NCBI GenBank assembly: GCA_035048485.1 | Contig: CM068583.1 | Span: 23,039,341-23,103,340 of the forward strand | Direction: 5' to 3' | DNA from: Pteria penguin | Taxonomy: Eukaryota > Mollusca > Bivalvia > Pterioida > Pteriidae | DNA: 64,000 nt | Notes under the pieces: model-generated | The model's input: only the letters and a program-made list of their open reading frames with translations | The model's database searches: none | What the model was told of the DNA's origin: nothing | In this document: positions 1 through 12,275 of the stretch, piece after piece | How positions within the stretch are numbered: position 1 is the stretch's first letter | Layout: every line of letters starts with the position of its first letter | Translations under genes and position numbers: made by a program

Positions 1-640
1 TCTCGTGAAGAAATTGTTGGTGCATGACAGAACGAGACGACTAGGAAACATGAAGGTAATGTAAATGATGAATCAAGTCTCGTAACTCACACTAACTCCA
101 AATTCCATTAATCATATCACCTTAGCAGCTAATGTACATGTCAATGCAGATCTCCTTAATTGCATAAGACAGTCATGGAGCATGAAGTGTTCTGAAACAT
201 GAAACATGCAGAGGTTACTGGACTTGACATGAAGTGTTGTAGGTTAATTTGTCTGCGATATTTGTGGAGGTGCTACATCAGAGGATGTGTTTGTCTCAAA
301 CTGCCAGGAACATTTCAGGTGTAATTTCTCAGATCTAGTGTGTGCACATGAATTACCAAAGTTTCCTTCATTTTCTGGCTTCCACTCAAGGCCATGCTTG
401 CATGACAGAGTTAATTTACGATATAGTCAGGGTACAGACAAATCTTTGTGAATACAGATACAGTGTATTTCCATTGTCATGAGTTCTGTCATCATGTAGC
501 AAAGGTTTACAGAATTTAGCTATTCCTGATACAGAATTGTACCAAAAATTTTTCATGATTTTTATGAGTTATGAGTATTTCAGGTATTAAACTTAATAAT
601 TAGAAATGGGAATATTCATCAATTTTGAATTTTATTTCAG
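1..640 (+). other. Intron of the PRKX-like gene
   Basis: AT-rich sequence with no credible ORF, ending at the acceptor before the exon at 641. The upstream exons lie outside the window. I see no recognisable element in it. Confidence 0.6.
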
Positions 641-718
641 AATGGATCAGATGATGTCAAGAGGCATAAGTGGTTTAAAAGTATCAACTGGGAAGATGTG
701 GAGTTAAGAAAACTCCAG
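641..718 (+). CDS. PRKX: PRKX-like protein kinase, penultimate coding exon
   Basis: This 78-nt exon encodes 26 residues starting NGSDDVKRHKWF and ending ELRKLQ. It is flanked by a TTTATTTCAG acceptor and a GT donor at 719, with codon phase 0 at both ends. The residues match the C-lobe end of AGC kinases of the PKA/PRKX group, where the segment equivalent to 'DIKNHKWF..IDW' precedes the C-terminal tail. The double acidic 'DD' before V-K-x-H-x-W-F is more like PRKX than classical PKA-C. The enzyme would be a cytosolic and nuclear cAMP-regulated Ser/Thr kinase. The ATP site, catalytic loop and activation loop lie upstream of the window, so kinase competence cannot be judged. The PRKX-versus-PKA assignment is from memory of the family. 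Confidence 0.88.
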
Positions 719-2011
719 GTAACATATATGTTTTATACAGTTAAGTGCTCCTAATGACGTTAGGTCAGGCCAAAGAGAATGTCAGGTCAAAAGTCATCAT
801 TTTGCTAATAGTGACCTCATCAAAGTAATTCATTGTTTTATTATAGTGACAATATTTTCACCAGTAATAATTTTAAGAAAGAGAATTAAACAGGTCATAC
901 GTTGTCACATAGCCCATATTTGAGTCAACAGTCATTTATGATGGCTAGCTATCAACCAAAGGAGATTTACAAAAATCTTATCTGAAATATGATAATTTAC
1001 GTTGATGAATTATACATGAGTGTATTAGATACCCACTCAGATTTAATTATCTGGAAGTCAAAAGAATCGTAGAAGTGCTTTGAGATATGTGTATTTTGAA
1101 ATTTAAAAAATTTCACTTTACATGCAGTGAGGACATGTTTATGAACAAGTGCTAGACATATGACATTGTTATTATACATTCTGTATGAGAATTATTGATT
1201 TTAATATAAGCATATAAAGTGTACATTATTCTCAATAAAATATTTAATCTTAGAGCAGTCACCCCATTTGTTGATAAAATTCAAGAAAATATCTTCTAAA
1301 GCTTGATAAGTCACGTATGTTTTCTTGATGGATCTAAAATTCTTTTAATAGAATTGAAAAACTATTAGTACCATAATTTTGCAAATTTCTTATTAAAGCG
1401 TGTCAATTATTCAGAAATTTTTTTGTTAAACACTCCTAATTTAACAGCTTATTCTTCAGTAATTTACAATACCAGACTTACTAGCAATACTTGTGACTTG
1501 CCATGTTCATTAACATTTAAATATATTTGTATTGAATTCAATTTCGTGTTTAATTTACGATCATAATTCAGTCACAATTATTACGAATAATGTAGTATGC
1601 AAAACTGCAATGGCCTCATATACCATAAGACAAATCCTGTCATGTGTGTCTACATGGCCAGTTAATCTCACTATGCCCACAATAAAGAATTAAAGGAAAA
1701 CAACAACAAATATGTCAATAACAAACCTACTTCCAATTAAACCAGGTAAATTCGAGCTTCTCTACCTAAAAATGGTTTCAAATTAAGCATAGTATAATAA
1801 GTATTCAACATATTGCTGTTAAGCATAGGTATCGAAGATGTCAGTGTTCAAAGGATTGAAGTTTGACTGCATTTGATGTATATGTATTTATACAATAATC
1901 TGAAATTAGAAGTGTTCGTTATGAGATATTATATATTCATTATATGCTAAAGAAATTACGTATTTACGATATGATTATACTTATATATATTCATTATATT
2001 AGATATTTTTT

Positions 2012-2372
2012 TATGCTCCCTGAAGGAGAGCATATAGTTGCTTCTTTGTTCATCTGTCTGTTTGTCCATCCATCCATCATAAGATAACACAGAAGTATAA
2101 GAGGTATCAGCATGAAACTTCATAGGTAGATAGATCTCAATGAGAAGAAGTGTAGTGCATAAGAACCATAACTCTCTTTCACATAATTTAGGAGTTATTG
2201 CCCTTTGTTATTTTTCATACATTAATTTTGTCCAGAGCATAACAGAAAAACTGTAAGAGGTATCAACATGAAACTTCATAGGACAAAAGGTAGATAGATT
2301 TAGATGCAGAGTAGTGTAAATTAGCCCATTTGGAACTAGCGTATATATGGGGAGCATCCAATGGTTCTATGG
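2012..2372 (+). repeat. Hairpin-headed interspersed repeat, copy 1
   Basis: It starts with a short stem-loop (ATGCTCCC...GGAGAGCAT) followed by a pyrimidine/GT-rich stretch with CTGTCTGTTTGTCC. The far end (about 2348) carries a third copy of the stem arm (GGGGAGCATCC). Seven elements in the window share this plan. Confidence 0.5.
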
Positions 2373-2560
2373 ATTCTCTTGTCAAAAATTATTGTCTCCT
2401 GATTTCAACATCCCTTTTGAAATTTTGGGTTTTATATAACTAAGATATGAGAGACTGATGTGGATGATCCTGTTGTTGTGTTAAAACATTTATGTGTTAC
2501 CTGCTTATAGATGCAAAATTTATGAAAGGAGCAAAACCATTCACCCAATAATAGACTTTT

Positions 2561-3235
2561 TATGCCCCCCTTTCGAAGAGGGAGGGGCATATTGTTTTGC
2601 TGCTGTCGATAGGTCTGTCTTTCAGTCCATTTACAGTTTCCACTCATTATCTCTAGAACCAATAAAGATACTGAATAGATATTTGGTATACAGATATATC
2701 TCAAGAATCAATAGGTCAAGTTCAAAATTGGTTATTGTTCAATAATTTTTGTCATAGTTATCTCCCTTAAACTTAGAAAATTTCTTAAAATTAGCAGTTT
2801 CCACTCATGCAGGAATGGATAGAGATATTGAGTTGATATTTTGCATACAGATACATGTTAAGGATATCTATGTCAAATTCAAATTGGCTTATGGTTCAAT
2901 AATTTTTGTCAGAGTTATTCCCCTTGGACTTAGGAAATTTCTTAAAATTAGCAGTTTCCACACATATTCTCTGGAACTGATAAAGATATTGAATTTACAT
3001 TTTATATACTGATACATCTAAAAGATATTTCGGTCAAGTTCAAATATGGTTATATTTCAATAATTTTTGTGAGAGTTATTACCCTTGGACATAGAAAATT
3101 TCTTAAAATTAGCAGTTTCCGCTCATTATCTCAGAAAGAGCTAGATATATTGAATCTATATTTTGTATAAAGATATATCCTAAGGATATTTAGGTCAAGT
3201 TAATAAGTTATAATTATGATACCTGTCTTTGGCAT
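2561..3235 (+). repeat. Hairpin-headed repeat with about four tandem ~160-bp units
   Basis: The head stem-loop is ATGCCCCCC...GGGAGGGGCAT at about 2561-2589. It is followed by direct repeats that start CAGTTTCC at 2634, 2795, 2952 and 3113 (spacing 161, 157, 161). Each unit ends in a shared block reading roughly 'AGAAAATTTCTTAAAATTAG'. The same unit is present in the array at 21979-23835. Confidence 0.65.
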
Positions 3236-3514
3236 ATTTACTTTGATTTTGTTTTGTGTCAGTTAATACTGATGTCTAAATTAAATGAAGATAAGTGGCA
3301 TATTTGTTAATCATTAGACACAAACTTTTGAATGGAAAAATTTTGTTTGTGGGTGATTATGAGGAGTAGATGACCTCTAATTAGGTCATGTGAGTTATGC
3401 CCACATTACAAAAATAATCAGGGGGGATAACTTTATATCTATTTGGATGTTCACATTTACATTGTCTGCAACAGTTATGGTCACTGTAAATCACAAACTG
3501 TTTCCTATTCTTAG

Positions 3515-3640
3515 GCTCCCATTGTTCCTAAACTGTCTCATGCTGGTGACACTAAGAACTTTGAGGATTACCCTGAGGATAATTGGCAGGATGCCAGTCC
3601 AGTATCAGGCCCAGATCTAGAGCAGTTCCATGACTTTTGA
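3515..3640 (+). CDS. PRKX: PRKX-like protein kinase, last coding exon
   Basis: This terminal exon encodes 41 residues and a TGA stop, starting APIVPKLSHAGDTKNFEDYP and ending in a Phe-rich tail (FHDF). Its acceptor is TTCTTAG at 3508-3514. The phase is 0 and matches the exon at 641-718, from which it is separated by a 2.8-kb intron. The P-I-V-P motif, the F-x-x-Y-P-E motif and the C-terminal F-x-x-F are hallmarks of the AGC-kinase C-tail. The terminal F-x-x-F docks back into the hydrophobic pocket of the kinase N-lobe. The sequence reads like PRKX, which ends FKNF. Nothing is broken. The domain identity is very secure and the exact paralogue less so. Confidence 0.9.
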   Translation, partial: APIVPKLSHAGDTKNFEDYPEDNWQDASPVSGPDLEQFHDF

Positions 3641-4771
3641 GACGACCCCATCTATCAAGCAGCAATCTATTCAGAACATTCTGATCAAGGTCAAATTCCA
3701 GGATTTATTATTATAATCATATTACTTGGGATTTGACAGTTTTCCCATGGCAAAATGTATAGTATGCTTGTACATACAGCATTGACATTAGAAATGGAAA
3801 AGGCTTGGTCTTTTTACTGTAAATATTTTGTGTCAGTATGGTAGTCTTTAGATACAGATGATTTGATTATTGTATGAAGATTTGTGTGATCATCAGGGTA
3901 TGTATTTAATTAAGTAGATATTATAAGCATATAATATTTTGTGTAATAGTTTTCATGTTACATTTTTATAGTGATAGCTAGGTGTCAAGTCAATCTGAGA
4001 TTCTTTTGTTGACTTTATGGTTTACATCAATTAAGAATTCTATGACACAATCTAATAGTTAGTACTGCATGGTTGTTAGAAACATGCTTCTTTGTTTTGT
4101 TGAATATTGTGTAATTTCAAAATCAGTGATTTGTGCAGAGATGGAGCTTGTCATATCATTTTCATGCTGACAAATGTGTTTTATGTCTTGGTACCTAAAT
4201 GATGGTTGAATATATGCGTAAATTGAACAAGACTCAATCATTAGTGAAATATCACAAGGTTCTGTTAAATATTTCAAAAGAAACAGTCTTAGTAAAGATT
4301 TGCTGAAGCACAATTTTCAATAGAGTGTAAAAATTCAACCGTAAAACTTACTTTACTTTTTCTTTATTACATTACATTTGAAATTTTGGTCGTCCTTCGA
4401 ATAATAATCTGGTTTTGAGATTAAGTCGCTTGAATGAATATTCTTTAAAAACTCATGTGCAGATATTTAAAGCTACTATGGGTTTTCTAAATGACAAAAT
4501 AAATCAGCACTTAATGGAATGATAAAGATTTGACTTGATGCATTTCAAAGATATTATTAAATATTCACAAAATTTGTTTGCAATAGGTAATGTGTAATGT
4601 TTACTCCCAAGAATTCCTTCATGTTTACCGTAGCTGACACTTTGTGCATAAATGTGTCTCCTGTGTGTATCTCATTATATATATATATATATACATTAGT
4701 TCTTTATGATGAACTTAGATTTATATCCTAGTGTAATTTCTAAGAAATTGTACAAACTGTATTTTACAATA

Positions 4772-4939
4772 GACCCTTTCACTGTTACTGCGGGACTAAC
4801 ATTTTGGTTGGCAAATGATAACGTTTCCCATAAAAATTTTGATGTCATGATAAAAAATTGATTGTCTCTGATGTCATATTGCGTGAGCAGTCATCATTTT
4901 GCCAACCAAAATGTTAGTCCTGCAGATGTCGAAAGGGTC
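4772..4939. mobile_element. 168-bp MITE flanked by TA
   Basis: The terminal inverted repeats begin GACCCTTTC and continue through GGACTAACATTTTGGTTGG. The right arm reads CCAACCAAAATGTTAGTCC...GAAAGGGTC. TA dinucleotides flank both ends (4770-4771 and 4940-4941), as expected for a Tc1/mariner- or PIF-type target. There is no coding capacity. A diverged copy is at about 24608-24775 and an end fragment at about 63540-63583. Confidence 0.7.
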
Positions 4940-6795
4940 TATGAAAACATACTTTCCTCATTCTATTTTACCAATGCATGCAAAAAACAATTGTGTTTAA
5001 AAGCTGGTATAAATTTCATATTTCAATTTTAAAAGATCTTGCCAAAGCAAATAAAATAATACCTACAAATATTACAGTTTTCATAGGAATTTTTATTGTA
5101 ATCATAAAAGGATTTAGATTTTTAGAGAGGAAAAATTTTCAAAGATTAAAGTATACATTTCGTAAATTTAGCTCTCTCAGAACATACCATATTATTCCTA
5201 TACAGTTTATGTGTAATGATGTGTTACTCAATTTTTTGTAAATAGGAGATGATTTTTATCTCATGACATTTTGTGAGATGCATAATATTTTTGTGACAGT
5301 GCATGTATCGTGTTTGTGCCAAATATAGTATATATTATTTATAATTCTTTTTCTATGCAAGATGTAAAATTTCATAGAATGTGAATGAGAATATTTTGAG
5401 GCATATTTTTCTGCCTCTTATTTTGATACAAGATTTTTTGTAAATCAGAACATCGAAGAATTAATCTGTCCTCTTGCTTCATGACATGGTTATATGATGT
5501 ACCATTGAGATTCCACGAATCAAAATATCTGTCATTTCACTGTCATGAGATTGTAGATCGAGAAGTAATCTGGACTTATACTTATTTTATTCTTATTTTA
5601 TGCTTTATGCCTTTTATTGCAATAGTTTTATAGTGCTCTTTTCTGTTACAGTTCACATATTGTGTCATCATAACAGCAATTTGACCCTAAGGCCATTCAT
5701 AAAGATTATAGAAAATATAATGTTTACTGTAGGTTTTTATATCTGGTTGGGAAAAAAATCCTTTATCTTGGTAATCATGCTGAATTTCTTTCCATCCACT
5801 TTATCCAAATGATGTCAACAGAAACATGCAATTACTGAGTTTGCTTTATAGTATAAAAATCCCAACTTTTAAGTGGTAATATTTGTCAATTGTTGGTCGT
5901 ACAGAGTCTAAGCTGGTTCTTCAGTTTAAGATTATCAAATATGAAGATTTCTACCCTTCTTCCTTTTTTTTTTATGACTATGTTTTAAAATTTAGGGAAC
6001 TCTAAAAAGGACTTGCTTAGCAATGATGATGTCATAGATTTGAATTTAAAATGTCAACACAAGTTTGAGCTCTATAATTGATTAAATCTCTACTGCAAGG
6101 ATTTCAATAAGAGCTGGCACCCGGCGAAATACTGCCGTTTCAAATGACGGAAATTGCCAATTCGAATTTCCTCGTATCTCAAATTTGCTACTCACATTCG
6201 CACATACAGCACTCAAAATGATACACCTCAAATTTCTAAATCACTTCCTTAAATAATTCTTATTGAAAACCTTGCTACTGTATTTTTAATACAAATTTAC
6301 AATTTCCAGATCAATTTTATTTTAATATATGTTTCATATTTTACACTTTTCCTTTACTATGTTATGTATCTTGCATAAGATTTAATTTGTACCTGAACAA
6401 GGTACCTTCATACTTACAATGTTACAGAATTCATATATTGTAGTTTTGAGATACATGCACTTCAGTAGTTCCTATTGCAGAGTATTTATCGTCAAATGTA
6501 TCCTATGATTACAGGTACTGTGATGTTCTATATAACCTGTAGTAGACATAGTCCCAACTCTGTACATAGATCTTCTATTTATATGTACATAATGCAAATG
6601 ACAAAGAAATCCATATCACCCAAATCATTTCTATATGTTTTTGCATTGTTCCACTCTAGATCTCATTTGTAACTCTACAAATAGAATTGGATTTAGCGTT
6701 GTAAAATGGGATTAATTCAAGTAACAAACTTTTTGATTTTCATAAGAATTTTTTAAACTTTAAAAGGGGGAATACATCAGTAATTTTGGTCTTTT

Positions 6796-6801
<6 letters not shown>

Positions 6802-6829
<28 letters not shown>

Positions 6830-6931
6830 CTATATATATCTATCTCTCTATCTATATATATATATATCTATATATATATATATATCTATATATATATATA
6901 TATATATATCTATATATATATATATAGATAT

Positions 6932-6966
<35 letters not shown>

Positions 6967-6987
6967 TAGATAGATAGATAGATAAAT
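6802..6987. repeat. TA / TATC / GATA microsatellite
   Basis: Simple repeat made of long (TA)n runs broken by TCTA and ending in (GATA)n. The 74-aa ORF across it is an artefact of low complexity. Confidence 0.95.
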
Positions 6988-8270
6988 AGTTTTCATCAAA
7001 TGCATAAAATTTGCTTCCCTTGTCTACCATATTGGAAGTGAATGACTGAATATTTGTGCATAAGTCAACCAAAATATATAAGGAATTTCTCCAAACTAAG
7101 GATGCTTTTTGAATTTTTGCAATTGTTATGCAATAATAAAACTTTTGAACAATGTTAAAATGTTTTCATATGAGTGAAAATATAGACAACTTTCTCACAA
7201 TAATTCAATTGGTATGAATATGAAGCAAAAACTAAAGCTTCACAGCCAAAATGGCAGAAAGGGAAGTAACTCCAACCAAATCTCATGCATTTGAAAACAG
7301 TCTATACATATATATATATGTATCTTGGATTTTTTTCTCATCAAAAATAAACAATGTTCGATGTTGAATACATTATCGAATTCTGACTTGGTAGAAATAA
7401 GAATATACATGTAAAAAAAAAAAAAAAAGAAATGCAGGAAGTGAGAATATTCAATTTTGATACTAAGGTGGGGATTTTTTTATAAAAACTATTTTCTTTT
7501 CCTTTTTTACTTTTATGTATATTTACGCGATATTTTTCCATATCATAGTCAAAGGTTGAATATCAGAGCAGGAATTGATATACCATACTGATTTGCATGT
7601 GTTGTTTACAGTATTATTGTTATGCTTAAAATTGAGACTGCAATAATTTTTACCATATTAGATTATGATTGCTGGAAACGTAGATACTGTAAATCATTTG
7701 TACATTGTTAAGTGTATGTAGTTTGAAACAGTATGCTTTTAGAATTCTTCTGTTTTATTCATCTTTCATTTATTACCAATTTCCAATTGATTTTGAATTC
7801 AAGACATGATATTTCTTTCATTCTATTTTTTATATCATATAAGATTGACAATATATATTCTTGTACTTTCAATCATTTAATAGAACAGAAGACATGTGCG
7901 TTTCTATCCTATCGTGATAATTCTAAAAAACAATTCATTTCTAAGTATCTTATTTTATCAATATATTTTCATATGCTGAGATGTATATTCCCTTCTCAAC
8001 TAGGTATATTTCTTTCTTCTATTACTCATACCCAACTTCTTGTCTGGTACAGTGGAGCTTCTGGCAGTTGTAGCTTAATATTGAAAAAATAGAGACCTGT
8101 CGTAGACTGTGACCTTTATACTAGTATTTTTTATATCCTTAATGACAATCCCTGCAATATTCTCTTTAATATATGGGTGTGTTGATAATCAAAAGGTCTG
8201 GCCAATGACATCTAACAAGTTATTTTGTACGACGTTTGTTTTTATTTTGCATTTTGTAAAGGATGTTTTG

Positions 8271-8276
8271 AATAAA
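8271..8276 (+). terminator. Candidate poly(A) signal AATAAA
   Basis: A perfect hexamer just before sequence that changes into a degraded SINE at 8345. It is the last of several candidates for the kinase transcript. Confidence 0.3.
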
Positions 8277-8344
8277 CAAGAATTGAAAATGATGTCTTTT
8301 CTTATTCTTCTCAGAGTGCTCTAAGACCCAAAACAGCTAAATCG

Positions 8345-8520
8345 GATAGGTGTTCAGGTTCGAGCACCGTGGGCGGTGGCCTGTCTAGTAGGTGAAACAG
8401 TAAAAACTGATTTCCGGTAGACGTGGCACGTAGAAGGGTACTCAGTGTATTGGATGGGTCTAAATTTCTGTGCTTTGCATCAGGCAGGCGCCGTCACCAT
8501 AGTAGTGTAATTATCTTGCT
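8345..8520 (+). mobile_element. Degraded tRNA-derived SINE
   Basis: It contains a B-box-like GGTTCGAGCACC near 8357, then the family body (GAAACAGTAAAAACTGA) and the conserved segment GCATCAGGCAGGCGCCGTCACC at about 8480-8500. The same body is cleanly seen at 34352-34628. The sequence from 8520 to 9042 has no credible gene; it includes a G10 tract near 8650. Confidence 0.6.
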
Positions 8521-8925
8521 GCCATGTACAACAACATACAAATAAAAATGAAAATGTTTTCACATTTCTAGCAAGAACTTCGTACAAAGTGACATGGTAT
8601 CGTCTGGAGACAGGCAGTATATGTAGAACAATTGACAGTGAAAAGGGGAGGGGGGGGGGGTATTCCACTGTGGGGCGGTGCGATGACACGACGAGAGCAC
8701 TCCAACGTGTGGCACAATTCATTGTAAGAGAACAATCATCAAATGAACGCAAACGTTCGTCCCCTTTCCGTTCTGACATTCATTGTCACCGTGAGCGAAA
8801 GCGAAGAAGAAATTGCTAGTGCGAGTGGTGGGATACATGTGCAAGAAGAGGCACTGAAAAGGCATGTGTACGTATAACTTTGTGATACGGACATAATGAG
8901 AACTATTTTTATATATTACCTTAAC

Positions 8926-8931
8926 TTTAAT
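8926..8931 (-). terminator. Candidate ATTAAA poly(A) signal for the NHL-like gene
   Basis: A variant hexamer on the - strand about 115 nt downstream of the stop codon. No AATAAA is visible nearby. Weak support. Confidence 0.25.
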
Positions 8932-9042
8932 TATTCTTTTTATGTACATCTATAGATATGATTTGCTATGGAATTAGGAAGACGTCATAAAACAATAGAG
9001 AGAATGATTCTCGATGCAATACAGCTATATGCCAATATCGTG

Positions 9043-10152
9043 TTACGATATCTCGGGTATTTTATCTAACTGCATATCTGTTGAACATTCTTTGCTTGAA
9101 TTTGACTTTGTCTCTCTGCTATGAACACTTCTGTTTGATTGCACTTGCTTTTGTATCACTTGAATCTGAAAGATTTGAACAAAACGTCTGCTATTGGAAT
9201 ATACGATCAGTCTGTTTTGTAACAGTTGAAATGCCAAAAAGGATGGTTTACGAAGACCTTTAGCTATGACGTCAGTAAGAGTGCTGCCATCTGGTGATAT
9301 TCTTAACACTCGATTTTTCGCCCAATCGGCACACACCAACACATGATCAAGCGCCACCAGACTCCTTGGGATCTGAAATCCGTTCGAAGGGGTCTCCCAA
9401 AGGACGTTTCCATTGAAATCTATACACTTTACACATTTACTTTTTGTGTCTGTAACATATACAATGTCTTCTCTGTTATCTAATGCAATACTTGTACTGA
9501 AACATTTAGAAGACGTCATCACACTGGTAATCTGAATGTCAAATTTTTCCGAACCTTCTGTGTCCAGCACTTTTATATGAAGGTGACCGTTACCTAAACA
9601 TTGCACAGCATACCAATAACCGTTGTAAGAAATGCATCCTACTCTTTCCCAAAATAAAAATTTCTTGACCCGTTTTGTGATATATCTATTCTCTATTTTA
9701 TAAAAGCATACGGATTTGCCCTCGGTGACAGCGATTTCATATTCCCCAATGTACTCTACGTCTCTTATTCCACTGCGAGTATTCTGCACAAAGGCAAACT
9801 CAAACTCGGGAGAGAACACTTTGATTTTCTTATTATTCGAGTCGATCATGACTATACTTCCATCTGGCAGGCTGGTCATTCCAGTCACGTGACATGGCTT
9901 GTGGTCCATAGGGTCGTCTACACAGAATTCTGAGATACATTTATAGTCTGTCGGTACGTCTGTGTGTGAAGAAAAAAGACTAACATTGATTGAGCCATCG
10001 GAGAGAAATCTTGACCAGTAGTCTGTCCGTTGGCAGGTGGACTGACACGTGGTCTCCCCGTCTATACTGGTTGTCTTGTCATCTAGAATGTCCTCGCTGT
10101 CGCTGTGCGATACTTCCGTACTTCTGTGTAAACAGCAGCAACTGTTACCCAT
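9043..10152 (-). CDS. NHL-like beta-propeller protein with N-terminal lipid-anchor motif
   Basis: One uninterrupted 369-codon frame. The start is well supported: ATG at 10152 opens MGNSCCCLHR, and a polypyrimidine-AG acceptor lies about 18 nt upstream, so the whole CDS sits in the last exon with 5' UTR exons further out. Gly2 plus Cys5-7 fit N-myristoylation and palmitoylation, placing the protein at membranes. After an acidic Ser/Thr-rich stretch (residues 15-55) come blade-like repeats to about residue 340, with motifs such as 'SLPDGSIVMIDSNNKKIKVF', 'DIVYVTDTKSKCVKCID' and 'VLVCADWAKNRVLRISPDGS'. These resemble the NHL propellers of TRIM2/TRIM3-like proteins, which are expanded in molluscs. 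There is no RING, B-box or coiled coil, so it is a propeller-only paralogue rather than an E3 ligase. The family call is from pattern recognition, and partners are unknown. Confidence 0.75.
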   Translation of the reverse strand: MGNSCCCLHRSTEVSHSDSEDILDDKTTSIDGETTCQSTCQRTDYWSRFLSDGSINVSLFSSHTDVPTDYKCISEFCVDDPMDHKPCHVTGMTSLPDGSIVMIDSNNKKIKVFSPEFEFAFVQNTRSGIRDVEYIGEYEIAVTEGKSVCFYKIENRYITKRVKKFLFWERVGCISYNGYWYAVQCLGNGHLHIKVLDTEGSEKFDIQITSVMTSSKCFSTSIALDNREDIVYVTDTKSKCVKCIDFNGNVLWETPSNGFQIPRSLVALDHVLVCADWAKNRVLRISPDGSTLTDVIAKGLRKPSFLAFQLLQNRLIVYSNSRRFVQIFQIQVIQKQVQSNRSVHSRETKSNSSKECSTDMQLDKIPEIS

Positions 10153-11380
10153 TTCATCACATCCATAAAACTGAAAAAGACAGCGTTTAGCCTAAAACAT
10201 ATCTTGGTACTATAAACATGGTGAAGCAAATTATTCGAAGTTATTAAAGATGGCATTTAAGGGAATGTACATGTAAGTTTTCAAATAAATTTTAGATTAC
10301 TTAGACGTATTTCAAATCTTCTCACATTATATGTCACTTTTATCTGCTTTTAGTTGTGTACGCCTAGGTTTTGAAAGAAAATGCTATATCGTATGTGTTT
10401 TCGTGACCGTTACCTTAATCATTTCAATAGCATGTGATTGGTTATCATGGAAGTGTAAACATCGTCTGCTGACCGGTATTAACAACACACCATGCTACTT
10501 TAGTTAACGACTCACGTTTAACTGAGTATTAATGGGGTATTCCGGGTGATAATACACAAAGTACAAAATAAACGGTCTCACAAAATGAATTCTTATTTGG
10601 ATTTTATGTGTCGATTATATTTGTACATGCATCCTGAAGACAACAGTGTGTGGTTACTCCCCCCACCCCTCTCTCTCTCTCTGTTTGTCACTCATATGAT
10701 TAATTAATGTTAAAAAGTTATAGCATTGATGTTAGATTTCACAAAGAAGCGATTATTTGGTATCCCATTACTCCATAAAAACCAGATGACTAAATATGGT
10801 GAAATTAGAGTGTTCGTATAGTCTATAATTTATTATATTATCAAGCGCTACATTTGATTTATAGTGAACATCTGGTGCTCGATTACAAGTATAGCTTCCG
10901 AAAACCAAAACACTCTTTATGTAACTGAAAGTTTCCCCCCAGATATAGCGTTTACAAGTTTAGTTTCTAGTGTTTCCGCTTTCATAAGGAATTTTAATTA
11001 TAATATAACGGATGCGACTAATGTTCAACATTCAGAATGACTTTATGCAGTGTATAGACATACATGCATGTAATGCCAGTAAAGAGTGATAACATCGTGA
11101 CATTGTCTCAAGATAACGATATTTTTCTTTACTTATTAATGTGCTAGGAGGTTCCTCGACATAACGCGATTGTGTCCCACACAAGGTATGGTAATCAATT
11201 AATATTCTCAGTTACGTTAGATTTCTTAGACATTCAAGCTTCTTCTGTAAGCATTATCAAATCCTTAATAAGATGGACCTCGGTGGTCTAGTCGGAAGAT
11301 TGCCAAGTGCCGTATTGAATAACGCTGTAGCTTTCAATATCTGTAATGTTGGGTTTTGAAATTTAGATTCAAAACAATCA
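10153..11380. other. No gene seen; upstream region of the NHL-like gene
   Basis: AT-rich sequence without a credible ORF. It should contain the 5' UTR exon(s) and promoter of the - strand NHL-like gene, but I cannot place them. Confidence 0.4.
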
Positions 11381-11382
11381 CG

Positions 11383-11394
11383 ATAATAATAATA

Positions 11395-11438
<44 letters not shown>

Positions 11439-11464
11439 TAATGAATGAATGAATGAATGAATGA

Positions 11465-11495
<31 letters not shown>

Positions 11496-11506
11496 CGACG
11501 ACGAGT
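11383..11506. repeat. AAT / ATG / AATG microsatellite
   Basis: Runs of (ATG)n interrupted by (AATG)n and ending in (ACG)n. The Ser/Ile-rich ORF across it is spurious. Confidence 0.95.
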
Positions 11507-11954
11507 GTAGTATTTTATACGCCTGTTTCATGTTTTACTTTCACTCTTGAAACAAGTTTATGGTGTTTCTTGACGTGAAGCATTCCCAGAAATCTGTAAT
11601 TATAACGTACATGTACTTATTTCTGATTTTCGAATAAAGCTCGACATGTTTGAGTGGTAATTGACCAAATCTATATACCATCTATGACGTTATCATGCAT
11701 GAATGAGAATGAAATGGGAAACAGAGTTTCAATGGATGTTGTAAATCGGCTTTGATAGTTATTATATATATTTATGGGACGCCTTTACTGCTTTTTAATG
11801 TAGTGTTTAAGTAACTTTCCATCCAACTACCATTGTTTTATGTTGCACGTTCATTATGACATACAGCTTTAAGTTACTTACTTGATGTCAAAAGAGCTTA
11901 ACATCATGTCAATCTGTCTTTATGTTTTTGTCTTAATACAAACGATAGAATAAG

Positions 11955-12118
11955 TAGTCCTCCAAAGGGAAGTAAAATATACTAAAAGAAATAACACAAA
12001 CACTCTTTGCCGCAAATTTTCGGCCTACTGGCCTTTATCAAGCAATAGTTAGGATAGTACGAAAGAACTATGTAACATCCATCTTTACATGTCTAATATA
12101 AAGAAGCTTGTTTTAAAC
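11955..12118. mobile_element. One-armed copy of a foldback MITE
   Basis: It shares over 150 bp with the right arm (inverted) of the palindromic element at 18084-18325: the AAGGGAAGTAAAATATAC block, the AAAGAAATAACACAAACACT block, and the CATGTCTAATATAAA block. Only one arm is present here. Confidence 0.6.
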
Positions 12119-12123
12119 TTAAT

Positions 12124-12275
12124 GCGCTTATACGGTGACGTCATCTGCCTGATGCAAAATAAATATACAGAAATTTGGACCTATGCAACGGACTTACCAG
12201 TAGCAATGAGGGATGTTTTATGTGTCACGTGTACCGTCACACGGGACCTCGAGTTTATGTTTTATTCTAGAGACC
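12124..12275 (-). mobile_element. Fragment of SINE body
   Basis: The reverse complement matches the body of the SINE at 34352-34628, including the CATCTGCCTGATGC and TTTGGACCTATGCAACGGAC equivalents. The tRNA-like head is missing. Confidence 0.6.

Larger units (their letters stand above)
719..3514 (+). other. Last intron of the PRKX-like gene, with two repeats
   Basis: A GT-AG intron between the two kinase exons. It holds two hairpin-headed repeats (2012-2372 and 2561-3235, listed separately) and otherwise unremarkable AT-rich DNA. Short ORFs here follow the repeat and have no splice or codon support. Confidence 0.7.
3641..8330 (+). other. Probable long 3' UTR and downstream region of the kinase gene
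   Basis: About 4.7 kb without a credible ORF follows the kinase stop codon. Canonical AATAAA hexamers occur at several points, including 7135-7140 and 8271-8276. Vertebrate PRKX also has a multi-kilobase 3' UTR, so a long one is plausible, but the true poly(A) site cannot be fixed from sequence. A 168-bp MITE (4772-4939) and a TA/GATA microsatellite (6802-6987) lie inside and are listed separately. Confidence 0.4.

Noticed and set aside
6848..7072. 74-aa ORF with YIYIYI runs
   Set aside because: Translation of the TA microsatellite.
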